A stretch of 64,000 nt of DNA. It comes from Fratercula arctica (lineage: Eukaryota; Chordata; Aves; Charadriiformes; Alcidae). Location of the stretch: contig CANTUZ010000002.1 in the NCBI GenBank assembly GCA_947846985.1, forward strand, positions 131,402,889 through 131,466,888. Direction: 5' to 3'. The number at the start of each line of letters is the position of its first letter. Position 1 is the first letter of the stretch. Under the pieces are notes generated by a model. That model saw only the letters and a list, made by a program, of their open reading frames with translations, searched no databases and was not told the origin of the DNA. The translations under genes were made by a program, and so were the position numbers. Of the stretch, positions 24,679 to 37,000 are shown piece after piece.

Positions 24679-26984
24679 AGAAAATTATTTGTATAAATAT
24701 TTATATAAATATAAATATATTATTTGTATAAATTTGTAAAAATACAAAGACTTAAATTTTGGGATTGTCAGAATATCTGTTCACAATTATTTGAAAGATA
24801 TAACCAATTAAAAGAGATGGGAATTTTACAGGGAATCAAACTGTGTTTAACAGGGTAGAACAGAAGAAAGGCAAATATAAATTGATTTCTAAGAAGAGAA
24901 TTCTTAAGTACAGAGGTCTATAACATTATGTGATAGTAAATATTGAGTTCTGGTTTTGATCTCTAATCTAAATGGTTTTTTTCATCAGCAGTTTTATGGT
25001 ACTTTTTTGAGAGATGTCTTTAAAACATGAATACTAAATAATGTATTAGTATGGATGTTCTGCTTACATGGACAAACAGTTAATTTTAATTTTCTATTTC
25101 ATTTTGTCTCTGTTGAGCCCAAAGATTTTTTGGGGGAGAACAGCAAAAGATCATAAGCGAGTGCCCTTTTTGGAAGTGGATATCTGAAGAACTAGGCCCG
25201 AATATTTAAACTTGTGGGTATTTTTCACAGAAATTACTAGGTCAAGATGTCTGACTGATGGTCTGTGTAAACAAAAAATAATTTTAAAGGGTTTTGGGGA
25301 CTGTTAGCTCTCTATATCATTCTGGATGTTAGTTTTTATATACAATGTATAAAAGAAATCATGCTTTCAGAGGTAAGAGTCTCGCATACTTTCTTGCTTA
25401 GATTTAGAAACTAAATATTTTTAACTCAGCTTTCGTATTCAAGAGTTTATAGTTTTATTTTACCTAAAAATGGCACTATAGAGATTTCAGAAGAATATCC
25501 TCGTGAATGACTTTTGCCTTTTAAAAGACTATCAATTTGTAGGATTTAGAATATAATGTTCTGCTATATCACATTTTATTGGCATTACAGGAGATGAGCA
25601 CTATAATGATGACAAAGACTATGATGCCATTTCTGAGAGTTAACTTCATTATAATCCAAGATTGTTGCTATGAATTTTAGCTTAATAAGCTCACTGACAC
25701 ACTAAAAATGTAACAATAAAAGATGCTTTCTCCCATAGGATCTAAGTACAGAATTTAATTTTTATTTAACAAGTTTATCTATGCATGCCATAAATCAGAG
25801 ATACTGTCAGTCATTCGTTGCAGTTTCTCTGATTTGTACCAGGTGACAATGTGGCCTTGTAAGTGCTTTCATACAAGTGGGGCTGGTAAATATACCTACT
25901 ATTTCCTTTCCCTACTGATTGCATTGCTAGACCCTGTTTTCAGTTGTTAACAGTTTTGCCAGACTTCAAAAATTTGGACTGGAATTGCTTTATCTTGAAT
26001 AATTTTGGCAGTGAAGGAAATGTTTACATGCATTTGCCCTCAGCTTGAAAATCTACCCACATGGTGTCATGTTATAAGCATTTGCAAAATTGCAGTCCAT
26101 GCAGCCTCAATTTATAGTTAATTTTAGCAGCTGAATTCCTACCAGACTCTGCTCAGAAAGGATTAAACAAGGTTCTCCCTAAAATGGCAGTTCTGCAATG
26201 TTCTGCCAAGAGCGATTCTGGATAACTTCTCTGAGACCGCACTTATCACATGGAGTCATCACATGGAAGAAGAGGACACTGCATAATTGAAACCGAAAAG
26301 GTATGAGAGTTACAATCATGATTGCAGTGAATCAGTACGACTGTGGAGGGGACCTCAAAAAATGGAGACATCAAGCTGGGGAAGTACACAGAGAGATGAG
26401 AAACTGAGAAAAACTGAGAACAGATGAGACTGGGAGTGTCTAAATGAGAAGTCTGCGGCAGAGACGATGTGCAGCAGTAATAAGAGAGGTTTGAAATAAT
26501 CAACTATGATACAGAAATAAGCAAGACAGGATGGGAGGAGATTTGTTGTAGAGTCTAGAGGAGAAAGTAAAGACTGTGATTCAGAAGTCCTGAGGGAACA
26601 AAGAGAGAACAATTGATGTGACATGGAAGGAGAGAAAAGAATTAGACAAGGAAGAACTAAGGCTTCTGGAAGAAAACTAGGTACAAGAAGATGGTAGAAA
26701 CAGAATGTCTGGCTGGTCAAGGAGGCCAGATTTGGGAGAGAAGAGTGAAGGACCATTATGGGGTAAGGACTGGGAAGGAAATGAGAAAAGGATGGATTCT
26801 TATTTTTGCTTGCAGTACTAAAGAAATACTCTTGTAAAGGTACTCTTGTAAAGGCGATACTAAAGAAATACTTTTGGAAAGGAATCAGTAGAAGTATTCT
26901 GTGGTGTATTGACTTTGGTTTGCTGCCAGATGCCCACCCAGATACTCTCTCACACCTCCTCCTCAACAAGACTGAGGGAGAAAA
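24679..26984. other. Unique AT-rich sequence, then a purine-rich segment
   Basis: No gene recognised. From about 26350 to 26800 the plus strand is strongly purine-biased (many gag/aag/gga words). This produces long pyrimidine-coded frames on the minus strand (26355-26969) that are very Ser/Leu/Phe-rich and look artefactual. Confidence 0.5.
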
Positions 26985-27690
26985 TAGGATGAAAAAGCTT
27001 GTGGGTCAAGAAGATGACAGGGAGATGACTAACCAATGACTGTCATGGGCAAATAGACTCAACTAGGGGAAAAAAATTTAATGTATTGCAAATTAAAATA
27101 CATTTGGATAGTAAGAAACAAATACAAATTAAAGCAACGTCTTCCTACCACCCCTTCTTCTCAGGCTTAATTTCACTCCTTTGTACCTCTTCCCTCCTCC
27201 TGACACAGTGGAGGTGGGAAATGGAAGGTTATGGTCTGTCCATAACAATTCCTCTCTGCCACATTTATCTCCTGCTCCAACATAGGTCCTCTCCATGGGC
27301 TGCAGTCCTTCAGGATAAACCTGCTCCAGTGCAGGTCCTCCACAGGTCACAGTTCTTTCAAGGAACATCCAGCTCCTCCAGTGTGGGTTCTCCATGGACT
27401 GCACTGTAGACATCTGCTCTAGTGTGGTCCTCTCCACAGGCTGGAGGGGAATCTCTGCACCATTATGGTCCCTTCTACAGGCTGCAGGGGAATACCAGCT
27501 CCAATGCCTGGAGCACTTCCTCCCCTTCCTCCTTCTCTGACCCTGGTGTTTGCAGAGTTGTTTCTCACCCATTTTTCTCGTCACTGTTCATGCTGTCATG
27601 TGGTGTTTTGCCCTGTCTTAAATATGTCTACTGGAACAATCTGTGTCCAGCACAAGACAGCCCCGGCCTGTTCTTGTAGAGGCCATCCTT
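26985..27690 (-). mobile_element. Endogenous-retrovirus-derived interspersed repeat (ERVL-like), degraded
   Basis: Segments such as gacagggagatgactaacca, gtcatgggcaaatagactca, ccatgggctgcagtccttc and cttaaatatgtctactgg match the pattern of a repeat widespread in bird genomes that I associate with ERV internal sequence. The class and minus orientation are recalled rather than computed. Within it lie degenerate tandem units (27272-27510). No intact viral reading frame is visible, and the minus-strand frame of 27129-27584 reads through the repeat units rather than any known viral protein. Confidence 0.55.
27272..27510. repeat. Degenerate tandem repeat, 5-6 units of 41-49 bp
   Basis: The units share the core gctccagtgtgg-tcctctccacaggctgcag. 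They begin near 27272, 27321, 27369, 27414, 27455 and 27497. The period shortens from about 49 to about 41 bp along the array. The array is embedded in the ERV-derived repeat. Confidence 0.75.
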
Positions 27691-28837
27691 GCAACCCGCC
27701 AGCTGCCAACACTTTTCAATGAACATCCAATATGCATATGTGTCTTGAGAAGCACAAAATCTAAGATTCCTGGATGTCAATATCAGCATGAATATTGTCC
27801 TAATAAGCTCACTGGTACATCCAAATTTACCTGCCAGGGTAAAACTCAGTGCATGCCACGGTTCTATTACTGATGTAGCCCAGCTTGGAGCAGGGCTGGA
27901 GCCCGCTCAGGCTCACATCCAACAGTCACCTGGATGACCTTCTCCTGGAAACCAGAATGTGGAAAAGGAGGGAACAAGGGAAAGGAAGAGCTGCAGAAGC
28001 ATATCTCTTGACCAAGGCTGAAGCAGTTAGGGGTGCAGACAATGAGAATATGCATTACAAGAGCTCCTCGTATAGCTGTTGCAGTTCTTTATGCCTATGC
28101 AAAGTGGTTGCCTTGCGAGTGCAATCACCCTTTTAACTAAGTAGAAATATATTTTAACCTTAAAAATGTTTCAGCTCTCATTGCAACATATGCTTTTAAT
28201 ATAACCACTGTCAGACTCATAACCTCCGCTGTGTACTTTTCATGGGAGTTTAACTAGCTGGATTTGATCAGCCTTTTACCTCTCTCTGGATGTTTGTATT
28301 CAGATCATGAAAGTGATTGCTGGCAAATACATCCACTGATGAAGCAAGTTAGTTTTCCTAGGACTAAGGAGAAATCACAATCCTACACAAGCCAAATTGC
28401 AAGCATCATCTTCATATTCCAATGAATAATTATGAAATCCATTCTTGCATCAGTAATTTTGTTGGACTGTCTACCATAAAACAAAAGGCCCACACATTTT
28501 GAAAAAAAAAACCTGGCACTCTTCTTTTTTTTTACATAGGACATTTTACATAGAAAGGATGTTTCCAGTTCATTTGTCCATGATATTAAGATAAAAAGAT
28601 TTCTTTCTATTCCAAAATATGAGTTCTCACGCATGTGACTTTCAATGCTAACAGTATTACCAGTATGATCAGTTGGTTTAAAATCTAATAATCTGCCTTA
28701 GTTCTGCATACACAATAATTTAATTTTCCTGAATTTTCTGTGTTATTTTCCTCAAAAGCCTTTTATCAAAACATATTCTCACCATTTAAACTAACTACAT
28801 CCATTTTGCTCTAATGCAAACAACTATGGACTGTACA
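27691..28837. other. Unique sequence, no gene seen
   Basis: No motif-bearing frame. The 27867-28136 frames on both strands overlap each other and show no family signature. Confidence 0.5.
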
Positions 28838-29544
28838 TGCTGGAGGCTGCCCAACTGGAAAGCAGCTTTGAAGAAAAGGACGTGGGGGTTCTGGTGCACC
28901 AGGCTGAACATGAGCCAGAAAAGTGCCCTTGAAGCAAAGGCGGCTGCTGGTATCCTGGGCTGCATTACAAGGAGTGTTGCCAGCCGGGTGAAGGGAGGTG
29001 ATCCTTCCTCTCTACTCAGCACTGGTGTGGCCACACCTGGAGTGCTGGGTCCAGGTTCCTGCTCCCCAGTACAAGAGAGACATAGACATACTGGAGAGAA
29101 TCCAGTGAAGGGCCACAAAGATGATTAAGAGCCAAAAGCATCTCTCCTGTGAGGAAAGGCTGAGAGAGCTGGGACTATTCAACCTGGAGAAGAGCAGGCT
29201 CAAGGGAATTTCATCAAGTATATAAACACCTGAATGGAGAGTATAAAGAAGATGGAGCCAGACTCTTCCCACTGGTGCCCAGTGACAGGACAAGAGGCAA
29301 TGGGAACAAACTAAAACACAGGACAATCTGTCTGAACATCAGGACACGGTTTTTTACTGTGAAGGTAATTGAGCACTGGCACAGGCTGCCCAGAGAGGTT
29401 TTGCAGTCTTGCTCCTTGGAGATATTCAAAAGCTATATGGACATGGTCCTGGACAACCATCTGCAGGTGGCCCTGCTTGAGCAAGGTCCCTGCTTGGATC
29501 AGATGACCTCCAGAGATCACTTCCCACTTCAGCCATTCTGTGAT
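28838..29544 (+). mobile_element. CR1 LINE 3' fragment, diverged
   Basis: CR1 ORF2 C-terminal blocks are visible but diverged: tgaacatgagccagaaaagtg, ggctgcattacaaggagtgt, gagaagagcaggctcaaggg, gacaggacaagaggcaatggg and cacaggctgcccagagaggt. The 3' end gacctccagagatc...ccattctgtgat is CR1-like but stops after one unit. The adjoining bases begin an LTR-like region. Frames 28814-29128 and 29275-29559 are its broken remains. Confidence 0.88.
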
Positions 29545-29649
29545 AACAATGGAGAGTAAAACACACAGAGGAACATTTCCTTCTACTCGAGGAAAGGGAT
29601 TTGTACTGGTATGTGGAAAGAATGAGCATCTGCTCCCATAAGGGCCTCT

Positions 29650-29960
29650 GGTCAAGGACCTTTTCAGTGCAAGACAGGATAATAAGAAAAGGAGGAAGCC
29701 ATAAACAAGAACATACAGGATCTCAAACTTGACCAACAAATAAGGGAGGCAGTAATGAAAACAAAACTGGTCAGTCACACTAATTGATGAGTGTGTGGAA
29801 TGTGGGAATCTATATTTCATTAAGATTATATGATCAAGGACCTTATCCAATGGGGTGATAAGGAAAAGGGGGAAGACATACAGAAAACAGAGACACAAAT
29901 CTGAAAAACATAACAGAGACCAAGACAAGAAACAAACCTCATCAGTCACACTAACTGATG
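29650..29960. repeat. Imperfect ~180-bp-spaced direct duplication
   Basis: The first copy (from ggtcaaggacctttt to ggtcagtcacactaattgatga, about 29650-29788) and the second (from gatcaaggaccttatcc to catcagtcacactaactgatgg, about 29833-29960) share a series of blocks in the same order. Such duplications are frequent in U3 enhancer regions of LTRs. Confidence 0.7.
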
Positions 29961-30125
29961 GTCTATCAAAAAACTGCAGGCAAACCAGGACTTTGCTACT
30001 GATAAGGATGTAAACCTGAGGATCTGGGATGCTGGAGGGGGGTCAGTGGATCTATGCAATCCAATGAGGTAATGTGCAGGGGAGGGGGATGGGGAGGAAC
30101 AAAGCAGGGAATAGGGAGAAAGGGG

Positions 30126-30132
30126 TATAAAA
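30126..30132 (+). promoter_or_regulatory. TATA box of the LTR-like region
   Basis: tataaaa lies downstream of the duplicated U3-like segment and upstream of the R/U5-like stretch, where an LTR promoter is expected. Confidence 0.4.
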
Positions 30133-30298
30133 GGAGCAAGTTTTATATAAAATCGGGCCAGTCAGAACTCTTGTCTGACCGAGCCCTGTGTCTTATTGCA
30201 ACAGTCTGTCCTATCTTCTTATGAAATCCTTTCTTTACTACCTCTTTGTGTAATCTCAGTTTCTATCCTGTGCATATGTGTGCTGTGAGACTAAGTGC

Positions 30299-31020
30299 CA
30301 GCTACTGGTGAGACCTGTATGTGTGTGTGAGTGAAATTTGGGGCCAACAGCTGGAGTCAGACTGGGGGTGTAGACATCCTTGGCCTGAGGTGTCAGCTGC
30401 TGGAGTGAGGGTGGGGGTCTCAACATCAGTGACCAAAGTGAGTGGGGTCTTAAATCTCCAGCTAGGAGGGACGCAAAAGTGTGTGTTCCAAAAAACAGCT
30501 ACTGGGAGGGACCGGTATGAGTGAGGTGAGTGAGGGGCTTAGCGCTGGTGGCTGCAGCAGGACCACAGGTCACAGCCTGTGTGCCTGGTGTCAGCTTCTG
30601 CTGAGGTGAGTGTCTCTATCTTCCCCAATCCAGGTGTGCATGGAGGGGTGTGTGTGTATGTGTGTGCCATTCACTAGCAAACCTCAGGCTGGACCAGCCA
30701 GACCATAGGCAGCCCTGGGTCCAAGCAGGGGCATGAGGCAGCTGGAGGGGTACATGCCGGTATCTGGGGAGACCTGTGAGTGTTGGGTACCTGTGGGACA
30801 AGTGTGCTGCATGTTTACTAGTGAGCATCAAGCTGGACCAGCCAGCGGGTAGGGGTACCCATGAAACAGGTAAGGGGGCCCAGGATCCAGGCAGGGGTAC
30901 CAGGCAGACTGTGACAGTACTCGAGACCTGCAAAGATGTGTTGCTTGTGTTGTGCGTGTGCCTGCATTAGTGAACATCTGTCTCTATCAGCTGAAGAGGA
31001 GCAAAAGGACTTGCCTATGT
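30299..31020 (+). repeat. G/T-rich leader-like region with two tandem repeat sets
   Basis: The first set has six occurrences of a CAGCT(R)CTGG-type core at 30299, 30348, 30394, 30459, 30496 and 30592. The second set repeats at about 145 bp: actag-type blocks at 30673, 30817 and about 30967, with two copies of gctggaccagccag at about 30688 and 30832. Lying just downstream of the LTR-like segment, it could be the untranslated leader of the same provirus. It could equally be an independent minisatellite. No viral gene is recognisable. Confidence 0.6.
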
Positions 31021-34000
31021 TCATATTTTATGTGGGTTCTGTATGTGGGTGTTGTTGGAGGCAGCATCTTGTAAGCAGTAGTTTAGGGTGAATATTCAAT
31101 CTTACAGACAGCTAAATTTTAGAGTTTTGGAGTAACCCTTTTGGGCTTCTAGCAAAACAACTCATCTGTCAAGGCAGAGGCTTACTTAAAAGACTACAAT
31201 CTATCTGCACAAAACCACAACCACCAAGCTGGTTGCCCTGTTACTCAGCAGTTCCTGAGCTGTGTTGCCATTCTGTTTGTGGTATCACAGGATTATTTTC
31301 TAGCTGGACCCTTCTTAATGAAGTTCAGAAGAAGATCAAAACTTGTGATTCTTGTTGAACATTTGAGTATTGGTAAGCATCACTCTAATTGTTCATCTTC
31401 TTTGCTAATTTTGGTAAAATATGATTATACCTACATTCAACAACCAAACAATTGAAGTCAAGTAATATAAAAAAACCCCATGTGCTATTCTATTCCTGAT
31501 TTCGGGTACATACAGAAAAAAACCAATCCTTCTCCTTTTTACATAGATGTAATTTTTTGATGGACTTTTATTCCAGTAAGGCCAAGACCTGGCCATGTGC
31601 AAGTGACTGCATTTTAAAACAAAGGAATTAAATTTCCTGGTGAATGGTGGAGGAAAAAATACTCAGCAATTTGGGATCACAATGTCTTGGGCAGAACAAG
31701 AGCAGTGGACAGGCTGGACAGGCCTGAATTCTCCAAGCAGAGATGCTTTTGCTGGAGTTCTGTCAAGGGACCTATAGCTGTGAATAGTAACCTTTGTTAT
31801 AAATCCAGAATAAATTCCACTTCTGAAAATCAACTAAGCATTACACAGAGTTAAGCAATATTAAGTAGGCATCCTATTGACAAAAACAAATCAGGCTCAG
31901 AAAAAATGATTTGTTAAGTATAAATTAGGGGCTCTCTAAAACAACCTCCATAAAATATAGGTAAGTATGCCTCCACAAGCATAATGGGTAACAAAAGACA
32001 TACATCATATGTGGCAAAATAATTATGGAATGCAACTTTATCACATGTGGCCAATGTTTCCAATTATTTCTGTAAAATAAAGTCATTTTTTTCCATTAAT
32101 GATGTTGCAGATAACTCACTCAGAGGATCATTATTGGTAAGAGAACTCTTCATCTCTTTAATGAGGAGCTCACAAGCCTTGAAATGATACTGAAGTAATT
32201 ACAAGATTGACTCAAAATTGGGAGTGAAAACTTCTGTGGAGACATATACCAAGTTAACATGGAATTGAAGAGCTCCCTAGAGAGTGAACAAATGTAGGGT
32301 GGCCTTAATGTGCTTTCACTTCTTAGTGAATATTTAATTGTAAGGATATGCTGATAAACTGTTGCCAGTTTCTTCACTGGAAAGCACATTCTTTTCTCAC
32401 CCACAAGAAAAAATTATGGACATGTACAAATATGCGAGGAGAAGTGAAAAGGTTTGAACCTTGACAGCAAATAATAAAAAGAGTGCATTTCATTTGTTTA
32501 TTGCAATTTACAAACATTAACTCTTAAAATGAAAGAGCCTGAGTGAAGAGACATGTCGGCATGCCTTCTATAATCTAGAATGCTTTCAGGTCAGCAGAAT
32601 AATTCACAGTGACAAACTATTGTTTTAATTAGTTTACTCCCTCTGAGTATACATAATCCTGGAGTGAAGTTCTTAATAGCGTAAGGTATAGAGCAACAGA
32701 TGAAGCCATGTCAAAGGTTTCACATGAATGTTGTGTTCACTTCTGATATTCATGTCTGAAGAAGATGGAAGGGAAACAGAAGATAGTCAATGAAAATAAT
32801 GAAAATGTTAAAATGAACGGTACTTAATTTATTCAGAAAATACATGAGACAACAGAAAACATGGCACTGGTGGCACATCGGGCACATCAGTAAAGAAACA
32901 CGTACACAAAAGTGTGTTTGAACGGCAGACTGCAACTTCATTTCTAACTACGTGTACATAAACACACAACAGACACAAAACCATTTCCCCACTGCAGTTT
33001 GTGACCACATGGTGTCAATATCCCTTGATCCAATTAGAGACAATGTTACTAACATGGGAGCATACCTAGTCTTTGCTAATCTAAGCATCTCCACCCTTTT
33101 CTGCTGCTGCACATAACATCAGCCTTGTAGGAGGTCCCTTGTCCTTGCCCTTGTGTCTGAACACACTGAGCACAAGTACAGGTGTCCTGTCATGTGTTGT
33201 AAGAGTTTGTGATGTTAGTTCCCTATGCTGTGCTGAGAAGAAAATAAAGCAAATATTTTGGCCAGTCTAGTCTTCCTAGGAGAATTCCTTCTTGCTTCAT
33301 GCTTATGGAAGCAATTGGGTAGTCTATAGCATAAACTCAGGCTCTTTGGATCAGCCCAGTTGAAGGTGAGTGGGTTAGGTCACTGCTGTCTACTTCCAAT
33401 CTAGCCAAAAGGATTGAAAAAGCCTCCTGTAGATCCCTTTGCATGATAAAATCCTATCTAAAACACAAGGAATGGATGGTTTAATGTCAAAACCTTTAAG
33501 GATAACCATGGCCTTAAGCACTGTCTCATCTTACTGCTCTAGGAAATGTCATTATCACACTAAGGATGTAAGCTTAGAGACTTTCTACATAAAGCAATTG
33601 TGATCTAACTGAGAAAAAAATGACATTAGACTATCTTCATATTCTATCTGATAAAGAGGAGCAAGGAGCCTGCCTATGTCCTAATGTAAAGTTTTAGCAA
33701 TATCAGAGCTTCCAAGATGGCCCAAGCTCTGTGCACATGAACTGCCCACATAGTGCAAAGCTCGCATAGTGTAACTCTGAATCACAGCTATAATGTCTCA
33801 CTGCAGGAATGAAATGAAGTGCATATCCATTCATTTTTATGAGAATACTGCAAGTGTTAGGTTTGGAAGGTTAAGTTTGAAATAGTATGCTGGTAAAGTG
33901 GTATAGCAATGACTAGACTTTCTGGTCAACTAAGCAGGACAGCAATAGTTGGGGAGATTTTCCTCTTCAATCAAGAATTTGCAAGCCCAGCAATGTATGC

Positions 34001-37000
34001 AAGAGAAACAATAAGTATACAGCCTCATTGTATATGACCTCTTGGTAGCCCTAAGATGCAATGCTGAACAATGCACAGCTTGGGCCTAATTTACTGGGAA
34101 TATTATTACAAGTTAAAATAGTGTCATGGGAAAGCTGAGGTGTCTGGTCCTTTATAATAAAGACTGCTCTTATAAATCAGTGATAGTATCAGACATCTTA
34201 TATTGTCATGGATTTAAAAAAATGCAATAAAAAGTATGTTTGAAAGAGTTAATGAGGGAATTCAAGAGCAATAAAAGATCACAAGACTAGCTGTTTAGCC
34301 CAGCCAAAGAAAATGGTGGTAAATTGTAACCAGGTGTTTTTATTTCCTGATTCACAAAGTATTGCAAACTCAGCACTCTGTGCTAGAAAGGGCAAGATGC
34401 AAACTCACATACACAGACCATTCATCAGATTCACCTAGCCCTTATAAAACTTTAGACTTCCTAGCTTAATTTCATCAGTTACAATTGATACATGTCCCAA
34501 GACTCTTGGAAGTGGGGTGACTAATAAGAGGAAGCTGTGACGGCATAGGTGATCAGATAAACATAACACAATTTGTTTATTTATTTATTAGTCCTATGTA
34601 GTTTTGCATATGCTGCTACTTTGTCATGTGGATAACTAAATTTTACTTCAGCCACTTAGTTACAGTATCTATGTACAGTGTGGGTGCCTTGCACCAGGCT
34701 GGGGACTGTGCTGCGGTATCAATCCTAAAACTCCACTGTACTTTTTTTTAATGGCTTCTGACATGAGAGATAAAATACAGTTGATAAGTATGTTTTTAGA
34801 CAAACTGCAAGAGATTCTAAGAAATATGAGCTTTAAAATGTTCCTTAGCTAACACTTCTCATCTGGAAATTGCATGATTTCCTTTTCAGCGTGGTGGGTA
34901 TTTTCTTTCCTGTTTACCTGCTTAGCAGTTAAAACCAGTTCACATTGAAAGATACTTTTACTTCCATCTTGGGAACTCCACCTTGTCACCTACTGGCTGA
35001 CTGGAAGTATACAAGTCTCCTACACATCCTGTGTCATATTTGACAGGCCGGCATTTATGACCTGGCTAACCTGGGGCATCTCAGTATACATCAGATATCT
35101 ATGTTACGATCAGTGGGTATCTACTACGATCAGGTAGGCATTTGATTACAATGGAAGTTTAGACACCTACAGCTTAATTCAGTCAGGTCCTTACAGCCCA
35201 TGTAGGTGCATAGATAACAATTATAGGTGTCTTCAGCATGAACTGACTCCCCAGGGCTTTACTCAGTCACCTGCACAATAGGTGCCTACTGATTTCTTAG
35301 AATCTCTAAGTTTTCCAAGATATCTTCATAAGTCTGGCAGATATGGTACAGAATTTGCAGGGTATCTATACTGTTCTGGAGCACTAACTGGAAACCATGG
35401 CTTCCTGCAACACCTCACATATTGCACTAGAAACCTATGTGTGAGCAACTGAATCAAACCTTTAATTGCTATATCTCAGTGGGGTATTTAACTGAGCTGC
35501 TCAGCCCTGTCAGGAGAGAATAGTTTTGGCTGTGTTCAGAAGCACATCTGTAAATGGCAACTTAAAAGAAAAAAAAAAACAAACTGATAGCTTAATAGAG
35601 ATTAGATATCAATTGAGAAGCAGCTCACATTTCATTCATCCCTAATTTGCTTCTCAAAGTTTTAGGAGATCTGATTCTTTACGTGGAAAAGAATGCATCT
35701 TGATGGATGCATTGGCTCTACAGAAAGGCATTTGTAGTTTTGCACTGTTAGGCTCCTAGAGATTTGGCTTCCACAGACAAAAGAATATGGGTCTGTGCAC
35801 ATTAAGGATAAGATCAAGAAAGAAGAAACTCGGGAACTAAAGAGGTGACTCAGTCAAAATAACTGTTTGAAATGAATATTGAAATTGTAAATTTTTGCCA
35901 CCTGCAGTGATGTGAATACAGCAGTGGTATGAAAACAGCTGATTAATATCATATACACCTGTCAAATTGTAACAACTGTTGGTAATTAATAAAAAAAAAA
36001 AAATATTTGACACAGTGGGTAAAAAAAGTCCATTCAGAAACCCATGAGTTATCCAGTACCTAAAAAAACCCCCAACAGATTAAAATAATACAGTTTTGTG
36101 GCACACAAGAACAAAAGTGATATTTGGGCAGATTACAGTGCAACCACTTATCCTTTTAAATTTCTTTATTTAACCTTCATCTTAGGGGAAAAAGATTTAA
36201 TGTAATTTTCTTATCACATACACAGCAAAAAATTCCACATACATAAAGATTGTTTAGATTCTGACACAATGAACAAACAATGAAAGAAAAGAATTCTACA
36301 GTCTTGAGTAAAGCCTGCCATATGATCCCACAAACAGCATCTGTCTTCTCAAATTAAAGACATTTAAGCCAGGAATCCTGAGTGCTTCAGAACTGGCATT
36401 TCATAATTTAAGACTATGAATGATCTTGTTTGCTTTTGTTCTCCTTGCATTGTTCATCTGAGAAGTATGTTTGGAGGAAATTGAGCTGTAAATAACAGAA
36501 GAGGCACTTCTATATCTTTTTTAAGACAAATGACTTTTTACAGCAAATGGTCTTGAAATAAACTCTCTTCACTCTATGAAACCAACTGGTTTTTTTTTTT
36601 GTTTTGGGTTTGTTTTTTGGTTTTGGATTTTGTTGGGGTTTTTTTTGTTTGTTTTTTTTGTTTTTTTTTTTATTTGGCTGCATTTTTCAAGCAGTTTGAG
36701 CAGCATTTTCACATTATAAAAGAACATTTTTAGCAATGATATCTGTAGAAGTGCCACTGTGATCTTCTTCACAGGATCACATTCTTTGCTGCCTAGTTGA
36801 TACTGAATCTCTTCAGTGCAGAGTCTCCCCTTCAGAGAAACGCAGGTTTCTATTAGATATCTTTAAAAATAAGGAATGTCAGGAAGGGGGTAAATATAAT
36901 TCTGAAAAGACAGTTTTGGAACACAGATGGGCTGGTTGCTGGTTTACAATTCCACATGGTACTTAGTGAAGGCATACATCTATGTTATGATATTACATTC

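Larger units (their letters stand above)
29545..30320 (+). mobile_element. Probable retroviral LTR with duplicated U3 segment
   Basis: An AT-rich U3-like part contains an imperfect direct duplication (about 29650-29788 and 29833-29960). TATA motifs follow (tataaaa at 30126-30132 and tatataaaa at 30145-30152), then an R/U5-like stretch (ttgtctgaccgagccctgtg, tttctttactacctctttgtg). This order is that of a retroviral LTR. I could not fix the TG...CA ends or a target-site duplication, and no primer-binding site is certain. It directly abuts the 3' end of a CR1 copy. Confidence 0.5.

Noticed and set aside
26355..26969. 204-codon minus-strand frame rich in Ser, Leu and Phe
   Set aside because: It mirrors a purine-rich plus-strand segment. 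There is no domain, and composition explains the open frame.
29311..29949. 212-codon minus-strand frame overlapping the CR1/LTR junction
   Set aside because: It runs antisense across CR1 and the U3-like duplication and shows no protein family.
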